From Eunapius fragilis (taxonomy: Eukaryota > Porifera > Demospongiae > Spongillida > Spongillidae): DNA of 64,000 bases. The notes beneath the pieces are model-generated. The model saw only the letters and a program-made list of their open reading frames with translations, was not told the origin of the DNA and did not search any database. The stretch lies in the NCBI GenBank assembly GCA_963681505.1, contig OY811983.1, positions 5,822,590 through 5,886,589 of the forward strand. Direction: 5' to 3'. The translations under genes and the position numbers were made by a program. Positions 35,278 through 46,435 of the stretch are shown here, in pieces. Every line of letters begins with the position of its first letter. The stretch's first letter is position 1.

Positions 35278-37745
35278 ATGGCGGAAGAAGTAGCTGTTTT
35301 GGACACCGCCCCGGTCGAGGTGCCCACCGTTGAGATCAAGCTGTTCAAGAAATGGACCACAGACGACGTGAATGTTACTGACATAAGTCTAACGGTGAGT
35401 CGGTGTGTTGTGTGTGTGTGTGGGAGGGGGGTGTGTGAAGGCCAGCTTTTGTACAACCATACAGTAGAGGAACGGGTTATTCGGTACGGATGCAGACCTG
35501 ATAACTGATATTAAATTGCACGGGTCACGTGGTTGAGATCGATTTGTGCAATCGTCTGGTGTACCCTTCTGAGTGCGCTAGTGGCGCGGCTCGGTTATTG
35601 TTCTTGGTCAGTTTGTGCTGTGTTGGACACAGAATTTAGGCTTGGATCAGTAACATTACAGCTGTTGATCGTTTTACTACCCATTTCAGATGATGTTCAC
35701 TTAACAGTATATAGGCCACTTGCATTGAAGTAGGATGATCTATTGACAATATGCAGCTGATTCACTGTGATGTCACATGCTAGTGTGAACAAACGTGTGC
35801 TTAATGTGACTATAATCTGTTACACTATTATTTGGAAATACTATCAACTACATTGAAAATGGGCTGTCAAAATATTGTGTGATTGTAAAGCTCCATGCAA
35901 CTGTATGTTAGCAGCTTGCTGCTGTTCCTCAATTAAGTCAAGATCTTGGATGTCAACTAGCTACTTCACTTTTCTTTGTTTATTCTGGTGCTGTTTCAAT
36001 TGACATAGGCGTTTACAGGGGGCTTGCTTTGAATTTGGAACAGGCATAATTATTGTTCCCATGCTCAGTGCTTAGAATTGTTGTATTCCACATGATTCAT
36101 TAGCTATGTTGATTTTTTCATTTTTTTTTTTAACCAAACAGTAATGTAAAAAGAAGGAAAAAAAAGACAAAGGTCATTCAATGTAGTTGATAGCATGAGT
36201 AAATATGATGATGGTACTATTGTATATAACCAGTTTTCAGATCATTCTTGGTGGAAATGCACTTTTGTCATAACTTCCCAGCGGAATATTATTGAGCCTC
36301 CATGATAACCATGTGAAACACATGTTCCCAAACAATCGTATGATGTTTTGTTATTGGCTAACCCAGGTTGTGGCAAAATTACCTTGTATGGGGATCTAAA
36401 GGGATTTGGAAGAAATGTTTAATCGCCAAACCATTTAAAGCAAGGTTACTTGAGCTTATTGTGCACAGTCTGGTATGTTTTTATTGCCGTACATGATCAT
36501 GACATACAGTGTATGGCAGCGTAATAACTATAAGGAATTTAACGTTTAAGCCTTGGACAAGTGGCTTCTCATAGAAATATTTATTGTTGGGTAATACAGT
36601 GTGTGTGTCGTTTACATATTAAACCATTGTATTTTGCAATTAGGATTACATCACCATGAAAGACACTGGAAAGGGTGCTGTCTTCTTGCCACACACAGCT
36701 GGCCGGTATGCTGCCAGGAGATTCAGGAAGGCTCAGGTAATGCACACATGGCACTGTTGCCTGCATGGGGCAGATCCAGAAATCTTTGGTGATATTGGGG
36801 GGGGGGGGGGGGGAGACATATAATATTCATGCTTTGGACGTAGCAAACTATTACTGCACGTGAAAGGGAAGGGTGTATCATTAGCGCAGCTTGGGTCACC
36901 GCCCCTTGAAACTGCATATTTTATTTCCGGGAGGGGGGGGGGGGGGGATACCCAAGTACCCACCCTCTGGAGCCACCATTGACGTGTGCCCGTGTTTTGT
37001 TCTCAGTGCCCAATTGCTGAGCGTCTTGTGAACTCCCTCATGATGCATGGGCGCAACAACGGCAAGAAAATGATGGCTGTGACAATTGTCAAGCACGCCT
37101 TCGAGATTGTCCACCTGCTCACAGGAGAGGTATATTGATAGAAACACTACGGTGCACCCACCTTACATGCTTGTCTTTCGTCAGAACCCAATACAGATAT
37201 TGGTTGATGCTATTCAGAACAGTGGCCCACGTGAAGACTCCACTAGAATTGGTCGTGCTGGGACAGTTCGTCGTCAGGCTGTGGATGTCTCACCACTAAG
37301 GCGTGTCAACCAGGCCATTTGGCTGTTGTGCACAGGTACCATTTGAAGTAGCACAATGTACAGTTTCTGTTTGCAATGTCAGTGCAGTTGGTCAGAAAGA
37401 TGACTGCATTCTGATAGCTGTACCATATTGAGTGGTACAACCAATTTAAAGAATATAATTTTATTTATTAGATAAGCTAGGGATTACAAATGCTGTGTTA
37501 TTCATGTGGTGCATTGCACTATTAATAACTGCATTCTCTCGGTTTCAGGTGCACGTGAGGCATCATTTAGAAACATCAAAACGATTTCTGAATGCCTTGC
37601 TGATGAACTTATCAATGCTGCAAAGGTAAGTGTATTATGTGACCTTCTTGTGTTTATAAACTTTTTTTTGTTGAAGGGTTCGTCAAATTCGTATGCAATC
37701 AAAAAGAAGGACGAATTGGAACGTGTGGCCAAGTCTAACCGTTAA
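35278..37745 (+). CDS. RPS5: 40S ribosomal protein S5 (uS7)
   Basis: Small-subunit protein of the cytosolic ribosome. Six coding exons join in frame: 35278-35394, 36644-36736, 37007-37129, 37185-37335, 37549-37625 and 37677-37745, giving 209 aa (human 204). The conserved body is unmistakable: [88 protein letters not shown] and the C-terminus [14 protein letters not shown]. The N-terminal ~20 residues are variable, as in other phyla. Intron 3 is only 55 bp and the first coding intron 1.25 kb. Two poly-G tracts (36799-36813 and 36934-36948) lie in intron 2. An AATAAA occurs at 37912. Confidence 0.97.
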
Positions 37746-38726
37746 TTTATGTACATGGTGACATTTCTGTACTGTTATCATTTTTGATCCAAGAGAGGAT
37801 GCGGTACTATAAGAATTGTGTATAAACAGAACAGCTATTCTTTTTTTAGGCGTAATTACGTCATCTCACTATCGGCCCTGTAAGGATTTGCGTTGACCAA
37901 TCAGTGCAAGGAATAAATATTTTACTTCAAAATTAAATGCTGACAGACATAAGCAGAATCTATATATTATCTCATCAAGTTGGCCACTAGCTACAAAAGA
38001 ATGATTACGCAGCAGAAATGGTGGTTCTGCGTATGTAATTAGATGAATGTATAGCAAGTTGAGAGTGATCGATAATGTGATATGCTCTTGACCTGCGGGC
38101 CGGTACTACTCAGCCCACAGGAAAGGGGAAGGAACTAACGCCACACGAATCGTATTTAGTAAGCACAAAATCGCTGTTCCATATAGTACGTTGTTAGCAG
38201 GCGGACATTCTGAGTGATAAACATGTTTTTATTTGTCCGCCTGCCATGATGAGCGTAGTGTGTGAAGATAATCTCTGGTGTGTGCGTCACTGAACAAAGA
38301 CATTTTGGAATCTCTGATTGTATTCAATTGATTCAATCCTCCATATTATAAAACTGGATTCCTTATGCATTATTTCGAAAAAGGATGTTACATTATTATA
38401 AGCAGTAGCAAATTTGTTAATATCCAGTTGGTTGTAAACATGTGGGGGAGGGGTTGAGAAAGGGGGGCCCACAGAAGTCAAATTGTGATATATTAATGAT
38501 TTCAGAGCCCGATTATTGCAAACAAAATTCATAGCATCACCCCCTCCCCCACCCCCATCACCTCTGACAAGCAAAAGAATAACCAAACTGCCGCTGATAG
38601 CATTAAGAAGGTCTCTGCATCCACAACTTTAATGAATATAATTTGTCCAACTGCATGCACACAAAGTTACATGATGACAAAATGATATGGCAAAGCCTGT
38701 ATATAATTGTAGGTCAGTAAGTGACA
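37746..38726. other. convergent 3' intergenic region
   Basis: Lies between the RPS5 stop and the stop of the first coiled-coil gene. It contains the AATAAA at 37912-37917. Otherwise AT-rich with no exon, repeat array or RNA gene that I can support. Confidence 0.6.
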
Positions 38727-41121
38727 TCAGTACATAGCTAAGCCAATAAAAATCACTACCACTGCAACCCAAAATATGCAGGCCCATTGCTGGATAATTG
38801 GTTTGAGATTTGTTACTGCTTCTATGCAACTGCCAATATTCATTTCTGTTTGAACGAGCCAATCATCACTTCTTTCATGCACTAGTTGGTAACCCTGAGA
38901 TGTTGGTTTCTGTTCAATGTGTTTTTGAACATCACCCTAAAATAGGAAATAAAATTAACCCTAAACGAAATTCATTGAGCAGTGTCATCACGTATCTTGA
39001 AATATAAATCATATGCACAATGTTGAGTTAAGACACTCATGCCAACAAAACCAGCCCATTTAAAATGACAAACTAGTCTAGTACCTTCATAGGACTGTCA
39101 TTACTGTGACATTGCTCCACTGGATGATTCCTGTATCAATGAAAGAAGTTATTTCACTCTGCAGGTAGTGAATGTTAGTTTACCTTGCACTTAATGATAC
39201 TTCATTTTCATTCATTATGGGGTCAGCACCATCACCTATAGGGAGGTCAACAAAGCATACATGTGTGCGGTAATCATTATCAATTTGATTTTGGGCTTAC
39301 CACTACGGTCGACATCAATCCAGCTGTCATGCCTGCCACCATAAGGCTGAGGAAGACAAAAGCAAATTGCAGATGTTTTAACTGTAGCAACACCAGTTTT
39401 TTTTTTTTTTTAATTTAAATATACAACGACTATGGCAACACCAATGTTTTTGTAAGCATATAATAGTGACTATGGAAACACCAGTGTTTTTACATACAGT
39501 GGCTGATTGGTATGGCAGTTTCCAGTTGCAAGACTGCTGTGTGCAAAGTGCAGTGCAGATATGAGCCTCCTGCAAATTCAGGATAGAATTTTCATAGTTT
39601 GGTAAATTTTGTTATATTGATATCTTATTAAAGAGTGCACGAAACATAAAACAAATACCTTTGCAGTCATGGAAATCAATGTTTCTTCAGTACAAAAATG
39701 TTGACAAGTTGAAGCTTTGCACACTTTTTTAATAAGTTGGTTCCTAATGGCAGGTTGGTTTAGTAAAATTATCATACAATGCGAGCTAAAACAAAGATTA
39801 TTATTCCCTTGAAACTCATTTAATGTGTCACTAGAAAATTATAATGAATTATATTTTATACAGCATACCCTAGTACACTGGTCTCATTCCAGCTGATCAG
39901 TTCTTCAAACTAGGGGCGGCAAGCATATCACAATGAAATTTTAGAACTTAAATTTTATTATACTCACCATTGTCTTCTGTATGAGCTGTAAACTATCACT
40001 CTCACTTTCAATAGCACAGCTTCTTTCTTTGGATGCAGAGTCCTTTTCAACCAACTCTCCTTCAAGGGCACAGTTCCTCTGCTGTGACGCACTTAATTTA
40101 CTGTTGATGATCACCAACTCTTCTTCGAGAGCCCATACTGCCTCGTCTGAGGTACGCAGTTTACACTTCTTGTCTTCTTCAAGAGCATGCATCCGCTGCG
40201 CTGATTCATGAGCTTTACTGTTCATGTTCTCCAGCAACTGTTCGAGAGCTCTCACTCTCTGTTCAAAAGTTCGGAGCTCGCAATATCTATTATACAACGC
40301 TCCGTGTAGAGCTTGCATCCTCTGCTCAGATGGAAATGCTTCACTAGGTCTATCCAGCACTGACGCAACATCCTGGACCTGTGGGCTCAGTAATAACTGG
40401 TTTTCATATTCCTAATGGTAAAATTAAAAAATAAATTTAAAAAAGATGACAGATGAATTTTTTTGGTCAATTTAGACCAATTGCTGTTCTTATATTTAAA
40501 TTTATACCAATTGCTGTTCTTATATTTAAAGGTGCGGAGAATTTGAAATAACAGCGGGGAAACTGACAGGAAATAAGTCAGTACATTATAATTACACCGA
40601 TAAAATATAATGGAACGTCAGTTACAGTTGGGAACACAACACTTTTGTTACTGTTTTAAGGCCGTGGACAAACGCCGATCAGAATCGCGAAAGGAATTAC
40701 AGAACTTGATTAGCGAAAGCATTCTAGTGCTGCTAATGCGCCTATCATTGTTACGTGAGACCCCCCCCCCCCCCCCCCCCCCCCCCCGGGGCATTAGGAG
40801 GGATTTGACCTTTATTAAAGCAAACTGCCCCTGGTTGGGGGTTAATAACTGGTCAATTGTTTATACTACGTGGTCTGATAAAAGGTCAAACGCGTGCCCG
40901 ACTACGGTCAAATGTGTGGCCAGTTATGATATTCACGCGTCAAATCCCCACCTAATCCCGACTTCGCCCCAGGGGAGGGGGGTCTCACGTAACAATGATA
41001 GGTGCATAAGTGCATGACACCCAATTTGCTAATAAATAGTACGGATATCTAGGGACAAACTAACCTGTTTCAATGGCTTTGGGCAAGATGCCTCAATTTT
41101 GTACTGACAACTATTTCCCAT
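38727..41121 (-). CDS. coiled-coil, tail-anchored protein, paralogue 1 (unrecognised family)
   Basis: I do not recognise this family. Exons that join in frame: 41065-41121, 39968-40411, 39498-39569, 39301-39346, 39184-39235, 39085-39130 and 38727-38936, giving 308 aa. The start MGNSCQYK has Gly2 and Cys5, a possible myristoylation/palmitoylation signal. Exon 2 encodes a heptad-rich coiled coil (FEQRVRALEQLLENM, SDEAVWALEEELVIINSKL). The last exon ends with a hydrophobic segment (FWVAVVVIFIGLAMY) directly before the stop, as in tail-anchored proteins. A sequence matching exon 3 of paralogue 2 (39659-39743) is 85 bp instead of a multiple of three and has an early TAA; skipping it preserves the frame. 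A foldback element fills intron 1. It may be a functional or decaying copy of its neighbour. Confidence 0.7.
39659..39743 (-). pseudogene. inactivated exon 3 of coiled-coil paralogue 1
   Basis: Flanked by good splice sites (CCATTAG and GTATTT) and clearly homologous to 42541-42633 (shared TGTGCAAA, GAACATT/GAACATC and CTGAAG blocks). It is 85 bp long, has six consecutive A where the paralogue lacks one, and reads TAA at its fifth codon. Using it would truncate the protein before the membrane anchor. An assembly homopolymer error is possible, but the TAA lies 5' of the run, so fixing the indel would not remove it. Confidence 0.65.
40731..41013. mobile_element. foldback/MITE-like element with poly-C in one arm
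   Basis: CCTATCATTGTTACGTGAGA followed by C-runs at 40741 is matched exactly by its reverse complement ending at 41002; similarity extends outward to ~40731 and ~41013. Inside, GGGATTTGAC on the left pairs with its complement on the right, so the arms are ~100 bp with mismatches. The left arm holds C28 (40760-40787). It lies in intron 1 of coiled-coil paralogue 1. No coding capacity. Confidence 0.8.
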
Positions 41122-41522
41122 CTTGACAAGTGAGTTTCTGTGCTGAAATGAAGCCGTAGCAACAACGCTAAGCCAAGGAAACCGTAATGCGCATGCGCAA
41201 TAGCGCATGGTCATATCATGATGACAATGATATCCACGTATAATTTTGCGTTCGAATGGTAACCGACAATTTAACGCTGCCGGATTATCAAAAGTCCGAC
41301 AGTATACATCGTCATTCTAAAGGGTGAGCTTATCAGCTGTATTTTTGCGCCATTCCACAGTAGTGGTGGGGCGTGCAGATGACATGCATACGGTTGAGTT
41401 TGGTTCAGGAGCCTTTGTCCATTGAGATAGTGTTATGATTATCGTATCTTATGATGTTCGCAGATCTGCAGTTCATCACTTTCAAAGCGCTTCAGTGAAG
41501 TATTACCAGCTTCGTACTTTTA

Positions 41523-41536
41523 TCCCCCCCCGCCCG

Positions 41537-41569
<33 letters not shown>

Positions 41570-41572
41570 TTC
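41523..41572. repeat. poly-C tract
   Basis: C-run of ~45 bp with two early G interruptions. It lies just beyond the 3' end of coiled-coil paralogue 2, between that gene and paralogue 1. Confidence 0.85.
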
Positions 41573-41658
41573 CCTCGACCGCTACATATGAATCAAGCAT
41601 TTATTCAAATGAAAGATACAATAGGTAAGGCTGGTAATCTAATTCACATTGTGCATTA

Positions 41659-44333
41659 TTACACTGCTAAACTAATAAAAGTTAGCACCATAGCAACCAA
41701 AAATAGGTGTGTCCATGGTAGGGCACTTCGTGAAGCCATATGTTGTACAAGCTTTCCTGGTCCCTTGAACTCAGAACTCTCAATATTATTTTTCTCTACA
41801 ACAGACTTGTCTTGTTGCTCTGGCTGATCATCCAACCATGTTGATATCTGTTCAACGTTCTTTTGAAACTAAATTGCAGAACAGTAAATCAAATCTCAGA
41901 ACTCATCTCAGAATGCAATGACTGATCCAAATGCCTGATAATAATATAATTGAACTTAAATGGGCACAATGTTCAAGACAGCTATGCATATGTACTGACA
42001 TACAATGCCACATCGATTTGCAGGTTCATGTGCAGGTACATATTCAACTGCATGTACATGGCATGTAATAGGGCAACCCAAATGACTTACCTTCAAATCA
42101 CTGCCATTGGTCTGGTTTTGTTCACTGATGCAAACAAAAAAGCATGTTCACATGATCCTACTCAATACTAGTGCTAACCTACTTTGAACTGCAAAATATA
42201 AATGATGTATTCTCATTTGTTTCAAGGTCAGTAGCAATGGATTTTGTGAAGTCTATGAAGCAAGCATACATGCATGATTACAATTATTTTTCGTTTATTG
42301 GCTTACCACTGCTTTCAATGGAACTGTTATGCTTATGACCATAAGGCTTGAGAAGGAAAGAAATGTTAATGCATGTAATATCTATACATCTACATACAGT
42401 ACTATTGACTGATTGGTATGGCAGTTTCCAGTTGCAGGACAGCTGTGTGCAGAGTGTAGTGCAGGTATGAGCCTCCTGCAAATCATCAGGTGAATTATTG
42501 CAGGCTGCTAGTAAGAATGTATGGAATGTAAAGCAAATACCTTTTCATGCATTGAAGTCACAGGTGTCATGATCACTTCAGTGTAAAGATGTTCATAATC
42601 TGAAGTTTTGCACACCTTTTCAATACTTGGCTCCTATAATGCAGGTGATCAAATTACTGAATTAAATTTTGGCTGTCATTACGTCCAACTGGTTAACTAG
42701 GAAAAAAAAATAGGAAGTATAAACTACCCGCTATTTACATGTAAAATTGAGCATAGTCCAATGGGCTTGTTTTTATTGGAACTCGGCATGGTAAGATCAT
42801 CTTTGTTCTGGTGGAGAGCAACAATTTATATTAGTATGTATTAAACTCAATTCATTAATCACCATTTTAAGGGTGCTGATACGTTCTCCTGAAGCAGAGA
42901 GTTTACTGTCCCTTTCAGCCAACTCTCCTTCAAGGGCACAGTTCTTCTGCTGTGACGCACTTAATTTACTGTTGATGATCACCAACTCTTCTTCGAGAGC
43001 CCATACTGCCTCGTCTGAGGTACGCAGTTTACACTTCTTGTCTTCCAGCTCTTCTTCAAGAGCATGCATCCGCTGCGCTGATTCATGAGCTTTACTGTTC
43101 ATGTTCTCCAGCAACTGTTCGAGAGCTCTCACTCTCTGTTCAAAAGTACGGAGCTCGCAACATCTGTTAGCCAGCATGCCTCGTGTCATCTGCTCGTAAG
43201 CGAGTAATTGAATATCTACATCAACCAATAGTTCTGTATTTTGGAGCTCTGGTCTCGATATCAACTGAGTCATTTCGCTATCATATTTCTAGCAGTAAAG
43301 TAAAAAATAAATGATGACAATTGCTTTTTTTTTTTTAAATCATACTTGAAGTACAAATCTATATGTAGCTTTTATAAATCCAACACACCCCGACGTCTGT
43401 TTCGTCAAATCAATTGACCTTATTTGTAAGGCCTGCTACTGTTCGAATTAAAATTGGAAGTCCTACCTATCACGGAGTTACGATGCCCAGAATTTTTAAT
43501 TACCACATATCTCTGACCACACTAAATTTTCATATCATACAAGGGAGAAAAAACGCTGTTCTGTTGAACCCCCCCCCCCCCCCCCCCCCCCCATTATCCG
43601 AGCATTTTCTAATGTGGCCACCTATGATGACAACTCGTACGTTATGGACATACTAAGCATAGAGAGCAGCCAACAGTGAGCTGCCAAGATTGAAATAAAT
43701 AGCGAAGACACAACTTTATCAACCATGACATGCACTGGCGCTTCTTCCGCCAACGATTCTGGTTTTAAATTATACTACAGTATTATGGGGGTGGGGGAAT
43801 TGCTGAGCCAAAACTTCATGACATTCCAATGTACCGATGTACAGTACGTTTCAAACGATAGCTCTATACGTATACGCAACACAATTACATGTAGTTACTA
43901 CGGTAACAATATACCTCAGTACGGTACCTGTACATGCATGTACACCTGCGCTAAAAACTTTCCCCCCCTATCGGCACAACTTCGTGCATCGGATATCTCC
44001 TCGCGGTGCGCATCGATGGTCGCGGCAACGGGGAATGATCACAAGGACTTTAATTTATTGCTTGTTAAAAAGTCCTTGCGTGGTTGTACATGGTTGTACT
44101 GGAGTATCTCGTCTATGCACGCAACATGATGGCATGCACCACTATGCATTTGTCTATTGTTAGTTCGATATCTCAGAGTTAAAAATACTGACATAAATAA
44201 TACCGGAGATAATATATAACTTTAACTGAATGCATCGCAGTTTAATAATTGACAGGAAGCATGCCATATATAAACTAACCTGATTCATTGGCTTTGGGCA
44301 AGACGCCTTCACTTGGTACTGACAATTTCCCAT
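41659..44333 (-). CDS. coiled-coil, tail-anchored protein, paralogue 2 (unrecognised family)
   Basis: Tandem paralogue of the gene at 38727-41121, not a family I recognise. Exons identified: 44280-44333, 42863-43288, 42541-42633, 42398-42475, 42307-42346, 42091-42124 and 41659-41868. Between 42307 and 42124 one small exon (phase 1 to 2) is needed but was not found. The start MGNCQYQV again has Gly2 plus a nearby Cys. The coiled-coil core is almost identical to paralogue 1 (FEQRVRALEQLLENM, SDEAVWALEEELVIINSKL). The last exon is 210 bp, the same length as in paralogue 1, and ends in a hydrophobic anchor (FLVAMVLTFISLAV) and stop. The weak donor GTGATT follows exon 2. Membrane attachment is inferred; partner and role are unknown. 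Confidence 0.7.
43570..43592. repeat. poly-C tract in coiled-coil paralogue 2 intron 1
   Basis: C~23 run. The surrounding ~900-bp intron shows no other feature. Confidence 0.8.
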
Positions 44334-46435
44334 CTTCGCAAGCAACTTTCAGCCAATTCCTTTGTAACAACGACGCTACCGCCAAGGAAACCGTATACGG
44401 TTGCATGGAGATCGCGCATGCGCATGTTCAATATTCAGTAAGAACATTACATCAACACAGAACCTAGCTTGCCAGCTAGGCAACTCTTCAAATTTAAAAA
44501 AATTCGGCACTCTGCTACCAAAAAAAAAAAAGGCGTTGCTTGCCTGTACTATAATTCCTCCCCTTCCTATTCACCTTTTGGCTGTTGTTTTTTCCGCACA
44601 AAACAGTGCGAAATGCCCGAACAAATGGTGTACCAAATTATGCGGCATAGCAGTTGTTATGAATGTTCTTTTTTTTTTTTCTCTTCTTAAATCCAATTTG
44701 GTCACTTGATCGCCGCTAGCCAGGAATAAGTACCATGCATGTTTACACAACTTTAAAGCGTCAAGATATATTGCAACACATCAACAATAAGTGTAAATAC
44801 ATGTACAAAGGGACTGTACGTTTCTGGATAACTAAATTAAAGTGTCATCAATAAATCACTCAAACTCCTACAGCCTGTTTTTCATGCATAATAAATTTGG
44901 AGAGTGGAGAAGAGGGAGGCACTAGAGAAGAGAAAAGGGGAGGTACCAGAGGAGAGGAGAGAGACGGACCAGAGGAGAGGAGAGGCACCAGAGGAGAAGA
45001 GGAAAGGAGAGAGAGGCACCAGAGGGGGAGGGGCATTATCGATTTTGCAATCTTAGTCATTTGTTAATCGCTATTTGTACGCTCAGATGAGTGTTAGTAG
45101 CTATTTTACACATAGTTACATGTAGTAATCATATTGCAACGCTACAGTAAAAATTACTTATAGGGGTTGGGGGGGCGCCATAACCAGGGGAGGGGGGTGC
45201 CATGGCCCCCCCGGGGCCGCCTATGTCAGGGTAACTATATGGACGAAGAGCAAACTGGAACCATATGTTGTATCTAAACGCAGCCACCATTTGATAACAG
45301 TATGGATCAGTAACCTTTCGGGGGGGGGGGGGGGGGGGGGGGGGGAACAGAAAGGATGCAGCATGTGGGGCTGATACAGAAAACAGACTGGCTTTATCAG
45401 CTGGGGAGGAATTGTCCAGGAGTAGCTGAAACTGAAGCTTGGAGGAAGACTGACAAAGTGAGGAAGCTATTTATTTACAGCCAAAGAAAGTAAGGATTAA
45501 GTCCACTTGTGAGTCTACAGTGGCAACCACTACTAGTTTAATTTCATGCTTGCATAGTAATTGTTATCTCCAATGGAAGTTGAAGCCCCCAGTATGAAAC
45601 TTCAGTATACCATACATCTGCTTGAAACAAGTGACATCACTTTGAAAAGAATTCCAGCTCATGTTTATTTATAAATGTGCCAAAGAGAGGGCCTAGCTCT
45701 TCGATTAGGTCAGGGGACAATGCACTGCTGATATTTTGCCTGCCATACAGAACACCACAGTCTAAATAGCAAGCCTGAAATATGAGGTCAAGGCAGCGTC
45801 TATATGAGGGGGGGAGCTAATCCTGGGCCCAAAAAACAGACCCTCCTGACAAAGAGAAATCGCCAACTCCTCTAGACATCCTGAGCTAGCCTCACTAGTA
45901 TTATTGATGGCATTGGTGCTCCGTATTCACCTGTACATCACACAGCGCACAGAAGGTCTATAACGCTGGAGGGAGGGGTGGGCTGCTTGTTATGTTTTCC
46001 TCGACGTTTTGGTGGAAGGATGAAAGCATTTTGGCATCATGAACTACTTAAGGCTACCCTCTGCTCAGTTCTCATTAAGTACTGCCCTCAAGGAGGAAGA
46101 CCGGGTGTGACTTGGCAGGAATGTAGCACAAGATGGAACCTCTCTAAAATAAAACACAATAATGATGCTTTATAATTGGTTGGAGATGCCCCACAATATG
46201 ATATGACTCAAGAACATGCTGTAACTAAATGGGGTACATTATACATGGCAGAAAGCACCCATACATGTAGCCAGTTCAATAAATCATTCCACACTGGACT
46301 AAATATGCAATGCCAACAAGTTTTGAAACATTTCTTAAACTCTAGTCAAGTGCAGACATTAACTAACATGCCTCTCTATTGTTAAGCAGCAGCATGCAGA
46401 AATGAATGTTATCACTGTGGAGCAGAAGGGGGGCA
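44334..46435. other. intergenic between coiled-coil paralogue 2 and annexin
   Basis: Contains the promoter side of paralogue 2, a purine-rich minisatellite (GAGGAGAGGAGAGGCACCA units, ~44895-45040), a short GC-rich palindromic patch (GCCATGGCCCCCCCGGGGCC, ~45211) and a G~27 tract (45320-45346). A plus-strand open frame at 45978-46175 has no recognisable similarity and no splice context, so I do not call it. Confidence 0.65.

Noticed and set aside
36190-36260. Possible C/D-box snoRNA in RPS5 intron 1 (ATGATGATGG)
   Set aside because: No matching D box (CTGA) with terminal stem at a suitable distance.
45978-46385. Two small plus-strand frames upstream of the annexin 3' end
   Set aside because: No recognisable similarity, no splice or initiation context, and composition like surrounding non-coding DNA.
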